Below are positions 1 through 8,506 of a stretch of 64,000 nt of DNA, piece after piece. Location: positions 3,162,001-3,226,000 of the forward strand of contig OY969725.1 of assembly GCA_963702195.1 (NCBI GenBank), written 5' to 3'. Position numbers and translations under genes: made by a program. Every line of letters starts with the position of its first letter. Position 1 is the stretch's first letter. The notes beneath the pieces were generated by a model. That model worked only from the letters and a program-made list of their open reading frames with translations, made no database searches and was not told where the DNA came from. The stretch is from AC-56 sp963702195 (GTDB taxonomy: Bacteria; Actinomycetota; Thermoleophilia; Solirubrobacterales; 70-9).

Positions 1-1705
1 GATCCAGGACCTGCGCGACCGGGGCGGCACCGTCCCCGACGACCTCCACCGGCCCTACATCGACGAGGTGACCCTGCGCTGCACCGATTGCGGCGGCGAG
101 ATGCGGCGCGTCGTCGAGACGATCGACGCCTGGTACGACTCGGGCTCGATGCCCTTCGCCCAGTGGCATTACCCCTTCGAGGGCGAGGAGACCTTCTCAG
201 AGCGCTTCCCTGCCGACTTCATCAGCGAGGGCATCGACCAGACCCGCGGCTGGTTCTACTCGCTGCACGCGATCTCGACGCTCCTCTTCGACCAGACCAG
301 CTACCGCAACTGCGTCTGCTTCGGGCTGATCCTCGACCCGGACGGCCAGAAGATGTCCAAGAGCCGTGGCAACGTCGTCGACCCGTGGGAGGTGATCAGC
401 CGGCACGGGGCCGATGCGTTCCGCTGGTACTACCTGACCGCGCAGCAGCCGTGGGCCGGATATCGCTTCTCCACCGAGACCCTCGGCGAGACCGTCTACC
501 GCTTCTTCACCACCCTGTGGAACACGTACTCGTTCTGGGTCCTGTACGCGAACGCCGAGGGGCTGGTCCCCTCCGACATCGCCACGGTCGAGCCGGGGCA
601 GGGCACCGATCTCGACCGGTGGGCGCTCTCGCGCCTACAGGGCGTGGTGGGCGAGGTCATCGCAAGCATGGATGCGTTCGACTGCACGTCCGCGGGGCGG
701 ACGATCGGCCAGTACGTGGACGAGCTTTCCAACTGGTACGTCCGCCTGTCGCGGCGCCGCTTCTGGGACGGCGACCCGGCGGCCTTCGCCACCCTGCGCC
801 ACTGTCTGCTGACGGTCTCGTCGCTGCTGGCGCCGTTCGTCCCCTTCCTGGCAGACGAGATCTACACCAACCTCGTCGGCGGTGAGGGCGAGAGCTTCGG
901 CGAGCTTCCAGACTCGGTTCACCTGACCGACTTCCCGGCGCCCAACGATGCGCACGTCGATCGCGAGCTCGAGTCGGGCGTCGAAGCTGCCCTGCGAGCG
1001 GTTGAGCTTGGGCGGGCCGCGCGGGCGCACGCCAAGGTCAAGGTCCGCCAGCCTCTGCGCAAGGCCGTGATCGTCGCCCGTGGGGCCGAGCGCGACGCGA
1101 TCCGGCGCCTCGAGGGCCTCGTCGCCGGCGAGCTGAACGTGAAGGAGCTCGAGTTCGTCTCCGAGGAGGCCGAGCTCGTCCACTACGACGTCAAGCCCAA
1201 CTACCGCTCGCTTGGCCCGCGGTTCGGAAAGCTGATGCCCCAGGCCGCCGCGGCGATCGAGGCTCTGGACCCGGCGGCGGTCTCCGACGCGATCGCGGGC
1301 AACCGCAAGTTCGGGATCAACGTCGACGGCACGGAGCACGAGCTTCAGGCCGAGGACATGAGCCTCGTGATGAGGCCGCTCGACGGCTATCGCGTGGAGG
1401 CGGAGGCCGGGCGCGCGGTCGCACTGGCTCTCGAGCTCGACGATGAGTTGCTTCGCGAGGGACTGGCGAGGGAGATAGTCCACGCCGTTCAGATCGCCCG
1501 CCGCGACGCCGGCCTCGAGGTGACGGATCGGATCGGACTGGTGCTCGGAGGTGACTCCGAGCTCCTCGATGCCGCCCGCGCCCACGAGGCGTACGTCGCC
1601 GGCGAGACGCTTGCGATCGCCGTCAGCTACGACGGCGAGGCGGCCGGCGCCGCCACGGAGATCGACGGCCGTGACCTCCGGATCGCCCTCGAGCGGGCCG
1701 GCTAG
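1..1705 (+). CDS. ileS: Isoleucyl-tRNA synthetase, C-terminal part (5' end outside window)
   Basis: The reading frame is open from base 2, so the gene begins upstream. It charges tRNA-Ile with isoleucine in the cytoplasm. The visible part holds the end of the Rossmann catalytic domain with FISEGIDQTRGWFYSLH and the KMSKS loop (KMSKSRGNVVDPW, about base 350), then the helical anticodon-binding domain. The last ~150 residues match the extra C-terminal domain (DUF5915 type) of the eukaryote-like second form of bacterial IleS, the form known for low mupirocin sensitivity; that subtype is an inference from architecture. It ends with TAG at 1703-1705, 26 bases before the next gene, so the two may be co-transcribed. 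Confidence 0.95.
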   Translation, partial: IQDLRDRGGTVPDDLHRPYIDEVTLRCTDCGGEMRRVVETIDAWYDSGSMPFAQWHYPFEGEETFSERFPADFISEGIDQTRGWFYSLHAISTLLFDQTSYRNCVCFGLILDPDGQKMSKSRGNVVDPWEVISRHGADAFRWYYLTAQQPWAGYRFSTETLGETVYRFFTTLWNTYSFWVLYANAEGLVPSDIATVEPGQGTDLDRWALSRLQGVVGEVIASMDAFDCTSAGRTIGQYVDELSNWYVRLSRRRFWDGDPAAFATLRHCLLTVSSLLAPFVPFLADEIYTNLVGGEGESFGELPDSVHLTDFPAPNDAHVDRELESGVEAALRAVELGRAARAHAKVKVRQPLRKAVIVARGAERDAIRRLEGLVAGELNVKELEFVSEEAELVHYDVKPNYRSLGPRFGKLMPQAAAAIEALDPAAVSDAIAGNRKFGINVDGTEHELQAEDMSLVMRPLDGYRVEAEAGRAVALALELDDELLREGLAREIVHAVQIARRDAGLEVTDRIGLVLGGDSELLDAARAHEAYVAGETLAIAVSYDGEAAGAATEIDGRDLRIALERAG

Positions 1706-1731
1706 GCGAGGCCGCGATCTCGCTCGAGGCG

Positions 1732-2367
1732 GTGATCTTCGACCTGGACGGAGTGCTGATCGACTCCGAGACGGTCTGGGGCGAGGTCCGCGAGCAGGTG
1801 ACCAAGGACCTGGGCGGCCGCTGGCACGATCGCGCCCAGCACGAGATGATGGGCATGAGCTCGCACGAGTGGTCGCGCTACATGCGCGACTCGCTCGGCG
1901 TGCCGGTGGAGCCGGAGGAGATCTCGGACCTCGTGGTCGAGCGCCTGCGGGAGCGCTTCGGGCGCGAGGTTCCACTGATGCCGCACGCGTCCGAGACCGT
2001 CCGCACCCTCGCCGAGACCTGGCCGCTCGGGCTGGCCTCATCGTCCAACCGGCCACTGATCGACCTCGTCCTGGAGCGCACGGAGTTGGCGTCGTGCTTC
2101 CGCGTCACGGTGTCCTCCGAGGAGGTCGGTCGCGGGAAGCCCGCCCCTGACGTCTACCTGGAGGCGGCACGGGGGCTCGGCACGGATCCGTCTACCTGCG
2201 CGGCCGTGGAGGACGCCACCAACGGGATCCGCTCCGCCCACGCGGCGGGAATGATGGTGATCGTCGCCCTCCACCCGGATTTCCCGCCGGCGCCCGAGGC
2301 GCTGGAGTTGGCGGACGTCGTCGTCGGCTCGTTGGCCGAGCTGCCCGCCGTCTTAGCCGAGCGCTAG
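1732..2367 (+). CDS. HAD-superfamily hydrolase, beta-phosphoglucomutase-like
   Basis: A 211-residue soluble HAD phosphatase or phosphomutase. It opens directly with motif I, FDLDGVLIDSE, where the two Asp residues are nucleophile and acid/base. Motif II is the LASSSN segment, motif III the Lys in VGRGKPAPDVYLEAA, and motif IV the VEDATNGIRSA acidic pair. The helical cap between motifs I and II fits the beta-phosphoglucomutase/CbbY class. Start is GTG at 1732; the frame is open a little further upstream without a better start. The substrate (sugar phosphate, phosphoglycolate or similar) cannot be told from sequence. It follows ileS closely on the same strand. Confidence 0.88.
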   Translation: MIFDLDGVLIDSETVWGEVREQVTKDLGGRWHDRAQHEMMGMSSHEWSRYMRDSLGVPVEPEEISDLVVERLRERFGREVPLMPHASETVRTLAETWPLGLASSSNRPLIDLVLERTELASCFRVTVSSEEVGRGKPAPDVYLEAARGLGTDPSTCAAVEDATNGIRSAHAAGMMVIVALHPDFPPAPEALELADVVVGSLAELPAVLAER

Positions 2368-2690
2368 GCCAGCGCGGGCTCGAGCTCGGACTCCAGCCGG
2401 CGCTTCGGCATCGCGCCGATGACCCGCTTGGCCTCCGCGCCGTCCTTGAAGAGGATCAGCGTCGGGATGGAGAGGACCTCGTACCGCGCGGCGGTCTGCT
2501 GGTTCTCGTCCGTGTTCAGGCTGACGATGCGAAGGTCATCGCGCTCGGCGGCCATCTCCTCGAGGATGGGATGGACCACGCGGCACGGGCCGCACCATGG
2601 CGCCCAGAAGTCGACCAGCACCGGCTGCTCGGCGTCGAGCACCTCGGACTGGAACGTTCCATCGGTCACGTCGGGGAGCTTCCCAGTCAC
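2364..2690 (-). CDS. trxA: Thioredoxin
   Basis: A 108-residue thioredoxin with the active site WAPWCGPCR and the conserved cis-Pro segment SIPTLILFKDG. It reduces protein disulfides in the cytoplasm. The frame stays open to 2810, but the family starts near VTGKLPDVTD, and GTG at 2690 is preceded by a purine-rich ribosome site (GGAGAGAAGAA), so this start is chosen. The last four bases overlap the convergent HAD gene. An AT-rich perfect palindrome lies about 55 bases upstream and is probably part of its promoter. Confidence 0.95.
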   Translation of the reverse strand: MTGKLPDVTDGTFQSEVLDAEQPVLVDFWAPWCGPCRVVHPILEEMAAERDDLRIVSLNTDENQQTAARYEVLSIPTLILFKDGAEAKRVIGAMPKRRLESELEPALA

Positions 2691-2744
2691 TTCTTCTCTC
2701 CTGATCGCTCGTTGATCGAAACGCTTCGGCGGGCCAGCCGCCAT

Positions 2745-2763
2745 TACTATACAAAATATAGTA
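2745..2763. promoter_or_regulatory. AT-rich perfect palindrome upstream of thioredoxin gene
   Basis: TACTATA and TATAGTA flank a five-base centre, a perfect 7-5-7 inverted repeat standing out in ~70% GC DNA. On the minus strand it supplies a TATAGT -10-like box with TTGCCA upstream at short spacing. It is probably the trxA promoter overlapped by a repressor operator; the binding protein is unknown. Confidence 0.5.
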
Positions 2764-2837
2764 GCTGGCAACCGAGGTGGACGGTGCCGGCCGCACGGCG
2801 CCGGAAGCATATGCCGATCGCAAGCCGGCGGCCCCGA

Positions 2838-3548
2838 TCAATGCCCGCGCAGCCTCATCGCGGGGACGCGCCACGCGGCCTCGAACACGATCCCGCCGCT
2901 CATCTTCGACTCCCCCACCCTGCGATCCCGGAAGACGATGGGAACCTCGACGACGCGGAATCCCGCCTTGACGGCCCGGTACGTGGTCTCCACCTGGAAC
3001 GCGTATCCGAGCGACGCCAACGACGGGAGGTCGATCGATTCCAACACCTCGCGCCGGAAGACCTTGAACCCGCCGGTGAGGTCCTGCACACCGATTCCGA
3101 GCGCCGCCCTCGCATAGGCGCTACCCCACCGGCTGACCGCTCGCCGGCCGGTGCCCCAATCGGTGACCCCGCCTCCACGCACGTAGCGGGACCCGAGCAC
3201 GAGGTCCGCGTCCTCCGAAGCCTCGAGGAGACGGGGCAGGTCCTGGGGATCGTGGGAGAAGTCGGCGTCCATCTGGGCGATGAGCTCCCCTCCTCCGTCG
3301 AGCGCCTCGCGGAAGCCGGCCACGTACGCGGGGCCAAGGCCGGCCTTGCCGGGCCGGTGCAGCACCACGACGTCGTCGTGCGCCTCGGCGAGCCGATCGG
3401 CGATCGCGCCCGTCCCGTCGGGTGAGGAGTCGTCGACGATCAGGATGCGGCGCGAGGGCGGAAGCGCCTCACGGACGGCATCCACGATCGCCTCGACGTT
3501 CGCGGATTCGTTGTAGGTGGGGATGACGACCCAGACCCGGGCGCCCAT
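2838..3548 (-). CDS. Polyprenol-phosphate glycosyltransferase, DPM1-like (GT2)
   Basis: About 236 residues. It starts RVWVVIPTYNESANVEAIV, the nucleotide-binding start of GT-A family 2 enzymes, followed by the DDSSPDGTG acidic motif and QMDADFSHDP (DXD metal/sugar-phosphate site). TDWGTGRRAVSRWG and TGGFKVFRR are typical of dolichol/polyprenol monophosphomannose synthases. The product would be a polyprenyl-phosphate sugar used as donor at the outer membrane face. No C-terminal membrane segments are seen, so it would act with the membrane peripherally. ATG at 3548 is chosen; an in-frame GTG at 3560 is also possible. A hairpin repeat lies just upstream. Confidence 0.88.
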   Translation of the reverse strand: MGARVWVVIPTYNESANVEAIVDAVREALPPSRRILIVDDSSPDGTGAIADRLAEAHDDVVVLHRPGKAGLGPAYVAGFREALDGGGELIAQMDADFSHDPQDLPRLLEASEDADLVLGSRYVRGGGVTDWGTGRRAVSRWGSAYARAALGIGVQDLTGGFKVFRREVLESIDLPSLASLGYAFQVETTYRAVKAGFRVVEVPIVFRDRRVGESKMSGGIVFEAAWRVPAMRLRGH

Positions 3549-3566
3549 CACCAACGACACCAGCCA

Positions 3567-3594
3567 GTCTCGGGGCTAGAGCCCCTCAGCTCAA
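3567..3594 (-). repeat. Dispersed hairpin repeat, copy A
   Basis: GGGGCT and AGCCCC form a short hairpin; read on the minus strand it lies in a 33-base block matching 28 of 33 bases with a second copy at 47427-47459 on the plus strand (TGAGGGGCT, two variable bases, AGCCCCGA, then ACTGGC). Both copies sit just before a start codon. Probably an intergenic palindromic repeat family. Confidence 0.5.
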
Positions 3595-3649
3595 ACTCCG
3601 GCACGACCCGATGCTATTCAGCGGCCTTCTACTTCGGCACGGCCGCCAA

Positions 3650-3655
3650 TAGGTT
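3650..3655 (+). promoter_or_regulatory. -10 box TAGGTT, predicted leaderless start of polX-type gene
   Basis: TAGGTT ends 7 bases before the ATG at 3663, leaving no room for a ribosome site; transcription would begin at or next to the start codon. Confidence 0.5.
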
Positions 3656-3662
3656 TTGAGCC

Positions 3663-5402
3663 ATGAGAAACGCGGAGATCGCGGACGCGCTGACGGAGCT
3701 CGCCACCCTGTACGAGCTCGACGGCGCCATCCGCTACCGCGTGCTGGCGTACCGAGAGGCCGCGCGGGTGATTCGCCAGAGCCCCGTGTCGGTGGAGGAG
3801 CTCGCCAGGGCCGGCAGAGCGACGGAGCTGCCGGGGGTGGGCAAGACGCTCGAGGGCAAGATCGTCACTCTCCTCGATACCGGCGAGATCCCGTCGGCCG
3901 CGAAGCTGAAGCGGAAGTTCCCGGCGTCGCTGGTCGAGGTGACCCGGGTTCCCGGCGTCGGCGCCAAGACCGCCCGGAGCCTCTACGACGAGCTCGGGGT
4001 CTCCAACCTCGACGACCTGCGCGAGGCGGCCGAGGCACAGCGGATCCGAAACGTCAAGGGTCTGGGGCCGAAGGCCGAGGAGAACGTACTGGCCTCGCTC
4101 GGCAAGCTCGCCGACAAGGGGCCGGCCGAGCGCCTGCTGCTGTCGGAGGTCCTGCCAATCGCCGAGACGATCGCCGCCGATCTTCGCGACCATCCGGCCA
4201 GCGAGGCTGTCGAGGTGGCCGGCTCCGCGCGGCGGAGGGCCGAGACCTGTCACGACATCGACCTGATCGCGACCAGCGGCGATCCTGTCGCGCTGTCGCA
4301 GGCGCTTCTGGACCACCCGCTCGTCGTCGCCGGAGGGTCACCACGCAAGAGCGGCGCCCATGTGACCACACACAACGGGGTCGCGATCGACCTGCGGATC
4401 GTCCCACCCAACGCCTACGGCAACCTGCTCCAGCACTTCACCGGATCGGCGGAGCACAGCGTCGAGCTGCGGGAGCGGGCCGTCAAGATGGGCCTCTCGG
4501 TATCCGAGCACGGGATCACCGACTCCGAGTCGGGAGAGGTCGCACGCTACGCGACCGAGAGGCAGGTCTACCGCAGGCTCGGGCTCGACTACATCGAGCC
4601 GGAGCTCCGCGAGGCCGACGGCGAGATCCAGGCGGCCGCGGAGGGAAGGCTTCCGGAGCTCGTCACGCTCGACGACGTCCGCGGCGACCTGCATTGCCAC
4701 ACGACGATCTCCGACGGGCGCAACACGCTCGAGGAGATGGCGGAGGCCGCACGGGCTCGCGGGTATGCCTACCTGGCGGTCACGGACCACTCCGCGAGCC
4801 ATGGCTTCGGCAACCACGTCACGCCGGAGCGGCTGGCCGAGCGGATCGAGGAGGTGCGCGAGCTCAACTCAGGCGTTCGCGGCTTCCGCGTGCTGGCGGG
4901 CTCCGAGGTGAACGTGATGCCAGACGGCTCGCTGGACTACGGGGACGACCTCCTCGCGGAGCTCGACTGGGTGATCGCGAGCGTCCACACCTCCTTCAAG
5001 ATCTCCAAGGGCGCGATGACCGAGCGGATCACGACGGCGATCGAGAACCCACTCGTCGACTGCATCGGCCACCTGACGGGTCGGCTCATCAACCGGCGCG
5101 AGCCCTATGACGTCGACGTCGAGAAGATCGCCGAGGCCGCGGCGCGTACCGGGACCATGCTCGAGATCAACGGCAACCCCAACCGCCGCGACCTCTCGGA
5201 ACGCCACGCCCGGCTTGCCGCGGAGGCAGGGGTGACGATCTGCCTCAACACCGACGCCCACGGCACCGACACGCTGAGCAACATGGTCTATTCGGTGGCC
5301 ACCGCGCGTCGTGCCTGGCTGACGGCAGACAGGATCGCCAACACGAGGGGGTGGCGGGAGTTCTCGCGCCTGCGCAAGCGCGCAAAGGCCAAACCCGCCT
5401 GA
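3663..5402 (+). CDS. polX: DNA polymerase/3'-5' exonuclease PolX
   Basis: 579 residues, the usual length of bacterial PolX. Order: N-terminal 8-kDa-like helix-hairpin-helix region (ELPGVGKTLEGKI, RVPGVGAKTA), the family X nucleotidyltransferase palm with GSARRRAETCHDIDL (two metal-binding Asp) and a third Asp in VAIDLRIV, then a C-terminal PHP phosphoesterase domain with DLHCHTTISDG, VTDHS, ASVHTSF and NTDAH metal ligands. Known members fill short gaps and have Mn-dependent 3'-5' exonuclease and AP-endonuclease activity in base-excision repair. All catalytic residues are present. It appears monocistronic, with a gap of 44 bases before the marR gene. Confidence 0.95.
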   Translation: MRNAEIADALTELATLYELDGAIRYRVLAYREAARVIRQSPVSVEELARAGRATELPGVGKTLEGKIVTLLDTGEIPSAAKLKRKFPASLVEVTRVPGVGAKTARSLYDELGVSNLDDLREAAEAQRIRNVKGLGPKAEENVLASLGKLADKGPAERLLLSEVLPIAETIAADLRDHPASEAVEVAGSARRRAETCHDIDLIATSGDPVALSQALLDHPLVVAGGSPRKSGAHVTTHNGVAIDLRIVPPNAYGNLLQHFTGSAEHSVELRERAVKMGLSVSEHGITDSESGEVARYATERQVYRRLGLDYIEPELREADGEIQAAAEGRLPELVTLDDVRGDLHCHTTISDGRNTLEEMAEAARARGYAYLAVTDHSASHGFGNHVTPERLAERIEEVRELNSGVRGFRVLAGSEVNVMPDGSLDYGDDLLAELDWVIASVHTSFKISKGAMTERITTAIENPLVDCIGHLTGRLINRREPYDVDVEKIAEAAARTGTMLEINGNPNRRDLSERHARLAAEAGVTICLNTDAHGTDTLSNMVYSVATARRAWLTADRIANTRGWREFSRLRKRAKAKPA

Positions 5403-5429
5403 AGCCAACCTGGCTGTCTCAAACTAGTT

Positions 5430-5446
5430 CGCTACGATAATTAGCG
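5430..5446 (+). promoter_or_regulatory. Inverted repeat and -10 box abutting marR-type gene
   Basis: CGCTA (5430-5434) and TAGCG (5442-5446) form an inverted repeat ending at the ATG at 5447. TACGAT inside it (5433-5438) fits a -10 box 8 bases before the start codon. ACTAGT palindromes flank it at 5423-5428 and 5453-5458. The layout fits an autorepressed, leaderless MarR-type promoter. Confidence 0.5.
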
Positions 5447-5905
5447 ATGGTAACTAGTGGTCGGAAGACGAACGCCGAGCGTGATCTGAGCGGACTGGCC
5501 GCCCACCTTCGCCTCGTAGTCACCAGGACCGCCAGGCGTCTGCGCCAGCAGGGGGGCACCGACCTCGGCCCATCCCAGCTCTCGGCCCTCGCGAGCATCG
5601 AGCGTCACGGTCCCCTGACCCCCAGCGAGCTCGCCGAGATCGAGCGCATCCAGCGCCCCAGTGCCACCCGGATCGTCGCTCGGCTCGAGGAGGCGGAGCT
5701 CGTGGAGCGGGTGGCCGACCCCGCGGACCGGCGCTCGTTCACGGTCGGCATCAACGCCGAGGGCCGGACGCTCATGAAGAAGCTTCGGACGCGCAAGAAC
5801 GCCTATCTGGCCCGCCGGCTGCGCGGGCTCGACGAGGCCGATCTGGCCACCCTCGACCGGGCCGCCGAGATCCTCGAGGATCTCCTAGAGGGCGAGCGCC
5901 GGTGA
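5447..5905 (+). CDS. MarR-family transcriptional regulator
   Basis: 152 residues with the MarR winged-helix: SQLSALASIERHGPLTPSELAEIE, recognition helix RPSATRIVARLEEAELVERV, and wing DPADRRSFTVGI. Family members are dimeric repressors released by small aromatic ligands or oxidants. It overlaps the following MFS gene by four bases (GTGA), so the two are translationally coupled, and the regulator very likely controls that exporter. A palindromic site at its own start codon suggests autoregulation. Confidence 0.92.
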   Translation: MVTSGRKTNAERDLSGLAAHLRLVVTRTARRLRQQGGTDLGPSQLSALASIERHGPLTPSELAEIERIQRPSATRIVARLEEAELVERVADPADRRSFTVGINAEGRTLMKKLRTRKNAYLARRLRGLDEADLATLDRAAEILEDLLEGERR

Positions 5906-7164
5906 GCGCTGCCCTGCGCCGATCCTTCACCTCCCTCTCCGTCCCGAACTACCGGCGCTACTTCACCGGCCAGCTCGTCTCGCTGACGGGCAACTGGATG
6001 CAGGTCGTCGCCGAGATGTGGCTGATCCTGTCGCTCACCGGCAGCGGCCTGGCGGTGGGAGTCACGTCGGCGCTCCAATTCCTCCCGTTCCTGCTCTTCG
6101 GGGCGTTCGGAGGACTGCTCGCCGACCGCTTCCCCAAGCGAAACCTGCTGATCGTCACGCAGACGCTGATGGCGGCGCCCGCCCTCGTCCTCTGGGGAAT
6201 CACGGTGAGCGGGGCGGTGGCGCCGTGGATGGTCTGGGCGCTCGTCTTCGTGCGGGGCTCGGTGAACGCCATCGACAACCCCACCCGTCAGAGCTTCGCC
6301 ATCGAGATGGTCGGCCCCGACCGCGTCGTCAACGCCGTGAGCCTGAACAACGCCATCATCCACTCGGCCCGCATCCTCGGGCCTGCGGGCGCCGGCATCC
6401 TGATCGCGACCCTGGGCGTCGGCCCGTGCTTCCTGCTCAACGCGCTCTCGTTCGGGGCGATGATCGTCGCCCTGCGCGCGATGAACCCCGCCGAGCTCCG
6501 GCCCGCGCCGGTGGCGCACCGCGGGCGCGGCGCGATCCGCGCGGCCCTCGGATATGTGGCCCGGACTCCCGCGCTCGCCATCCCGCTGGGAATGATGGCC
6601 GTGGTCGGGACGCTGGGCTACAACTTCCAGGTGATCCTGCCGCTGCTGGCGCGCTTCAGCTTCGACGGCGGGGCGGCGACCTACGCGGCGCTGGCGGCCG
6701 CCATGGGCGTTGGGTCGGTCGCGGGAGCCCTCGTTGCCGGGGCCCGCGGAAGCGTCGGCCCGCGCCTGCTGATCGCGGCCGCGTTCGGCTTCGGCGCGGT
6801 CGCCCTGCTCGCCGCGGTCGCGCCGTCGGTGCCGCTCGAGGTCGCCGCCCTGATCCCGCTCGGCGCCGCCAGTGTGACCTTCGCAGCTGGCATCAACTCC
6901 TCGCTTCAGCTCGCCGCAGATCCCGCGATGCGCGGGCGGGTCATGGCCTTGTACTCGATCGTCTTCCTCGGCTCGACGCCGATCGGCGGGCCGATCGCGG
7001 GCTTCCTCAGCCAGTCGATCGACCCCCGGGCGGCCCTGGTGATGGCCGGCGCGGCGGGACTGGCGGCGGCGGTCGGCGCGCGCGCGGCGTTCAGCGAATG
7101 GCCGGAGGAGGCGGAGGAGGATGTCCTGCCGGAACACGGTCACGTCCCAGCCCGGGCGTCCTGA
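5902..7164 (+). CDS. MFS exporter (MFS_3/EntS-like)
   Basis: 420 residues, about 12 hydrophobic segments, beginning LSVPNYRRYFTGQLVSLTGNW, the hallmark of the enterobactin-exporter-like MFS_3 family. The A-motif loop is GGLLADRFPKRNLL and the equivalent of the NPTRQSF motif is present near residue 130. Likely a proton-driven drug or metabolite exporter in the inner membrane. GTG start overlaps the marR stop. The last 74 bases overlap the convergent gene at 7091; the acidic tail after the last membrane helix is probably dispensable. Confidence 0.9.
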   Translation: MSAALRRSFTSLSVPNYRRYFTGQLVSLTGNWMQVVAEMWLILSLTGSGLAVGVTSALQFLPFLLFGAFGGLLADRFPKRNLLIVTQTLMAAPALVLWGITVSGAVAPWMVWALVFVRGSVNAIDNPTRQSFAIEMVGPDRVVNAVSLNNAIIHSARILGPAGAGILIATLGVGPCFLLNALSFGAMIVALRAMNPAELRPAPVAHRGRGAIRAALGYVARTPALAIPLGMMAVVGTLGYNFQVILPLLARFSFDGGAATYAALAAAMGVGSVAGALVAGARGSVGPRLLIAAAFGFGAVALLAAVAPSVPLEVAALIPLGAASVTFAAGINSSLQLAADPAMRGRVMALYSIVFLGSTPIGGPIAGFLSQSIDPRAALVMAGAAGLAAAVGARAAFSEWPEEAEEDVLPEHGHVPARAS

Positions 7165-7636
7165 TCAGCTTCACCGGCGAGAAGGCCGAGCTGGGCTCCA
7201 CGTAGAAGCGCACTCCGTCGCGCTCCTCGATCGCGGTGACCGCGCGCTCGCGCCCCCGCCAGGCCAGGGCGTTGAGGATCGCGAACCCGGCTCCGACCCC
7301 GGTCACCTGCGGCCAGATGACGGCGAGCCCGCCGGCGACGAGTGCGAAGAGGCCGATCGGCCACAGCCGCTGGAAGGCGATGCGCCCGGCGCTCTCGGTC
7401 GGCAGTGAGGTCGAGGTGCGGGCTGCGGACAGCACGCGTCCCATCGCCTCCCCGGACCGCCGCGAGCCGCCGAGCGAGATCCCGGCGATCGCACCGACCA
7501 GCCACCACACCCCGGAGACGTAGACGACCGCGTAATCGGCGTTCTGGTCCGCCGCGACCACGGTCACGATCCCCAGGACGGAGGCCGCCCCCGCGATCAG
7601 GAGCACCGTCAGGCGCAGCAGATCGACGAACAGCAT
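7091..7636 (-). CDS. Small integral membrane protein, function unknown
   Basis: 181 residues. Start is ATG at 7636, which shares one base with the otsB stop codon (TGATG), so translation is coupled to otsB. Hydrophobic segments lie at about residues 5-30, 42-62 and 95-130, then a soluble tail that ends in a run of prolines encoded opposite the MFS 3' end. No family was recognised. The longer upstream frame is otsB shadow and is rejected. Whether the polyproline tail is made or is only a by-product of the overlap is uncertain. Confidence 0.7.
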   Translation of the reverse strand: MLFVDLLRLTVLLIAGAASVLGIVTVVAADQNADYAVVYVSGVWWLVGAIAGISLGGSRRSGEAMGRVLSAARTSTSLPTESAGRIAFQRLWPIGLFALVAGGLAVIWPQVTGVGAGFAILNALAWRGRERAVTAIEERDGVRFYVEPSSAFSPVKLIRTPGLGRDRVPAGHPPPPPPAIR

Positions 7637-8460
7637 CAGCCGCCCGCCGCCGTCAGTGCCTCGAGCACCTCGAGAAAGCCGCCGGGCCCGTCGACCACGA
7701 CGTCGGCCCGGTCGGCGAGCTCCGGCGGGGCCTCGTCCGAGGCCACCGCCACGCATGCGCCCGTGCGCAGGCGGCCCGCCTTCGCCATCTCCCGCAGGGC
7801 CGCAAACGCGTCGAGGTCGCCCCGGTCGTCGCCGCCGAACAGCGCGAGCTCGACCGAGCGCTCTCCCAGCAGGCGCTCGACCGCCGTGCCCTTGTCGATG
7901 TCGGCCACCGGCCGGATCTCGAGCACCCTGCGACCCCAATGGGGAACGAGGCGCGCGGCCTCGGCCCTGCGGGCGATGCGCTCGGCGACCTGCCGCGCGG
8001 CCTCCTCATCGGGCGCCTCACGCCAGTGAAGCGCCTGGATCGGCCCCTTGTTCTCGAGCCGAAGCCGCGCCGCGCTCACCTCGTCCGCGTCGAGCCCGAG
8101 CACGAAGTCGCGGACGCGCCCGGCAGCGTCGGCCACGGCCGGGTCGAGCTCGGCGTCGGTCGCTCCCGGCGTCAGGAGCTCGAGGCCATGGTTTCCCGAG
8201 TAGACCAGGCCCTCGACCCCGACGATCCACCGCGCCTCGAGCGCCCGCCGGCCGCTCACGCACGCCACCAGCGCATAGCGGGCGGCCAGCCGGCGCAGGA
8301 CCTCGCGGGTCTCCCCCGGGACCGCCGCGTCCTCGGGATCGGACACGATCGGGGCGAGAGTCCCGTCGATGTCGCAGAGCACCGCCGACGCCCCAGGCTC
8401 GGCGCCGAGGGGCGCGACGAGCTCCGCGATCCGGGCGCCTGAGCCCGGCGCCCCGCTCAC
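7636..8460 (-). CDS. otsB: Trehalose-6-phosphate phosphatase
   Basis: 274 residues from GTG at 8460. HAD-type: LCDIDGTLAPIV (Asp30 nucleophile, Asp32), CVSGR, the YSGNHGLE motif typical of trehalose phosphatases, ALHWREAPDEEAA with the HyR element, and FGGDDRGDLDAF for the metal site. It would convert trehalose-6-phosphate to trehalose, an osmo- and desiccation protectant. No otsA synthase lies in the window. The frame is open to 8607 but that part overlaps the divergent transporter gene and has no family similarity. Confidence 0.9.
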   Translation of the reverse strand: MSGAPGSGARIAELVAPLGAEPGASAVLCDIDGTLAPIVSDPEDAAVPGETREVLRRLAARYALVACVSGRRALEARWIVGVEGLVYSGNHGLELLTPGATDAELDPAVADAAGRVRDFVLGLDADEVSAARLRLENKGPIQALHWREAPDEEAARQVAERIARRAEAARLVPHWGRRVLEIRPVADIDKGTAVERLLGERSVELALFGGDDRGDLDAFAALREMAKAGRLRTGACVAVASDEAPPELADRADVVVDGPGGFLEVLEALTAAGG

Positions 8461-8492
8461 CAGTCGCCGTCTGTCGCCTGCCTCATCGGCAT

Positions 8493-8498
8493 TAGTAT
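8493..8498 (+). promoter_or_regulatory. -10 box TAGTAT, predicted leaderless start of TauE half-gene
   Basis: TAGTAT ends 8 bases before GTG 8507. The minus strand of the same stretch reads TACTAA, so this 46-base gap may carry divergent promoters for otsB and the transporter. Confidence 0.45.
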
Positions 8499-8506
8499 CG
8501 CCGCCC

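Noticed and set aside
5399..5416. Shared segment CCTGAAGCC(A)CCTGGCT-like at 5399 and 53302 as a repeat family
   Set aside because: Short; one copy lies at the coding end of the kinase gene, so chance similarity is likely.
5803..7143. 446-residue minus-strand ORF
   Set aside because: Antisense to the MFS exporter, which has clear membrane segments and coupling to marR.
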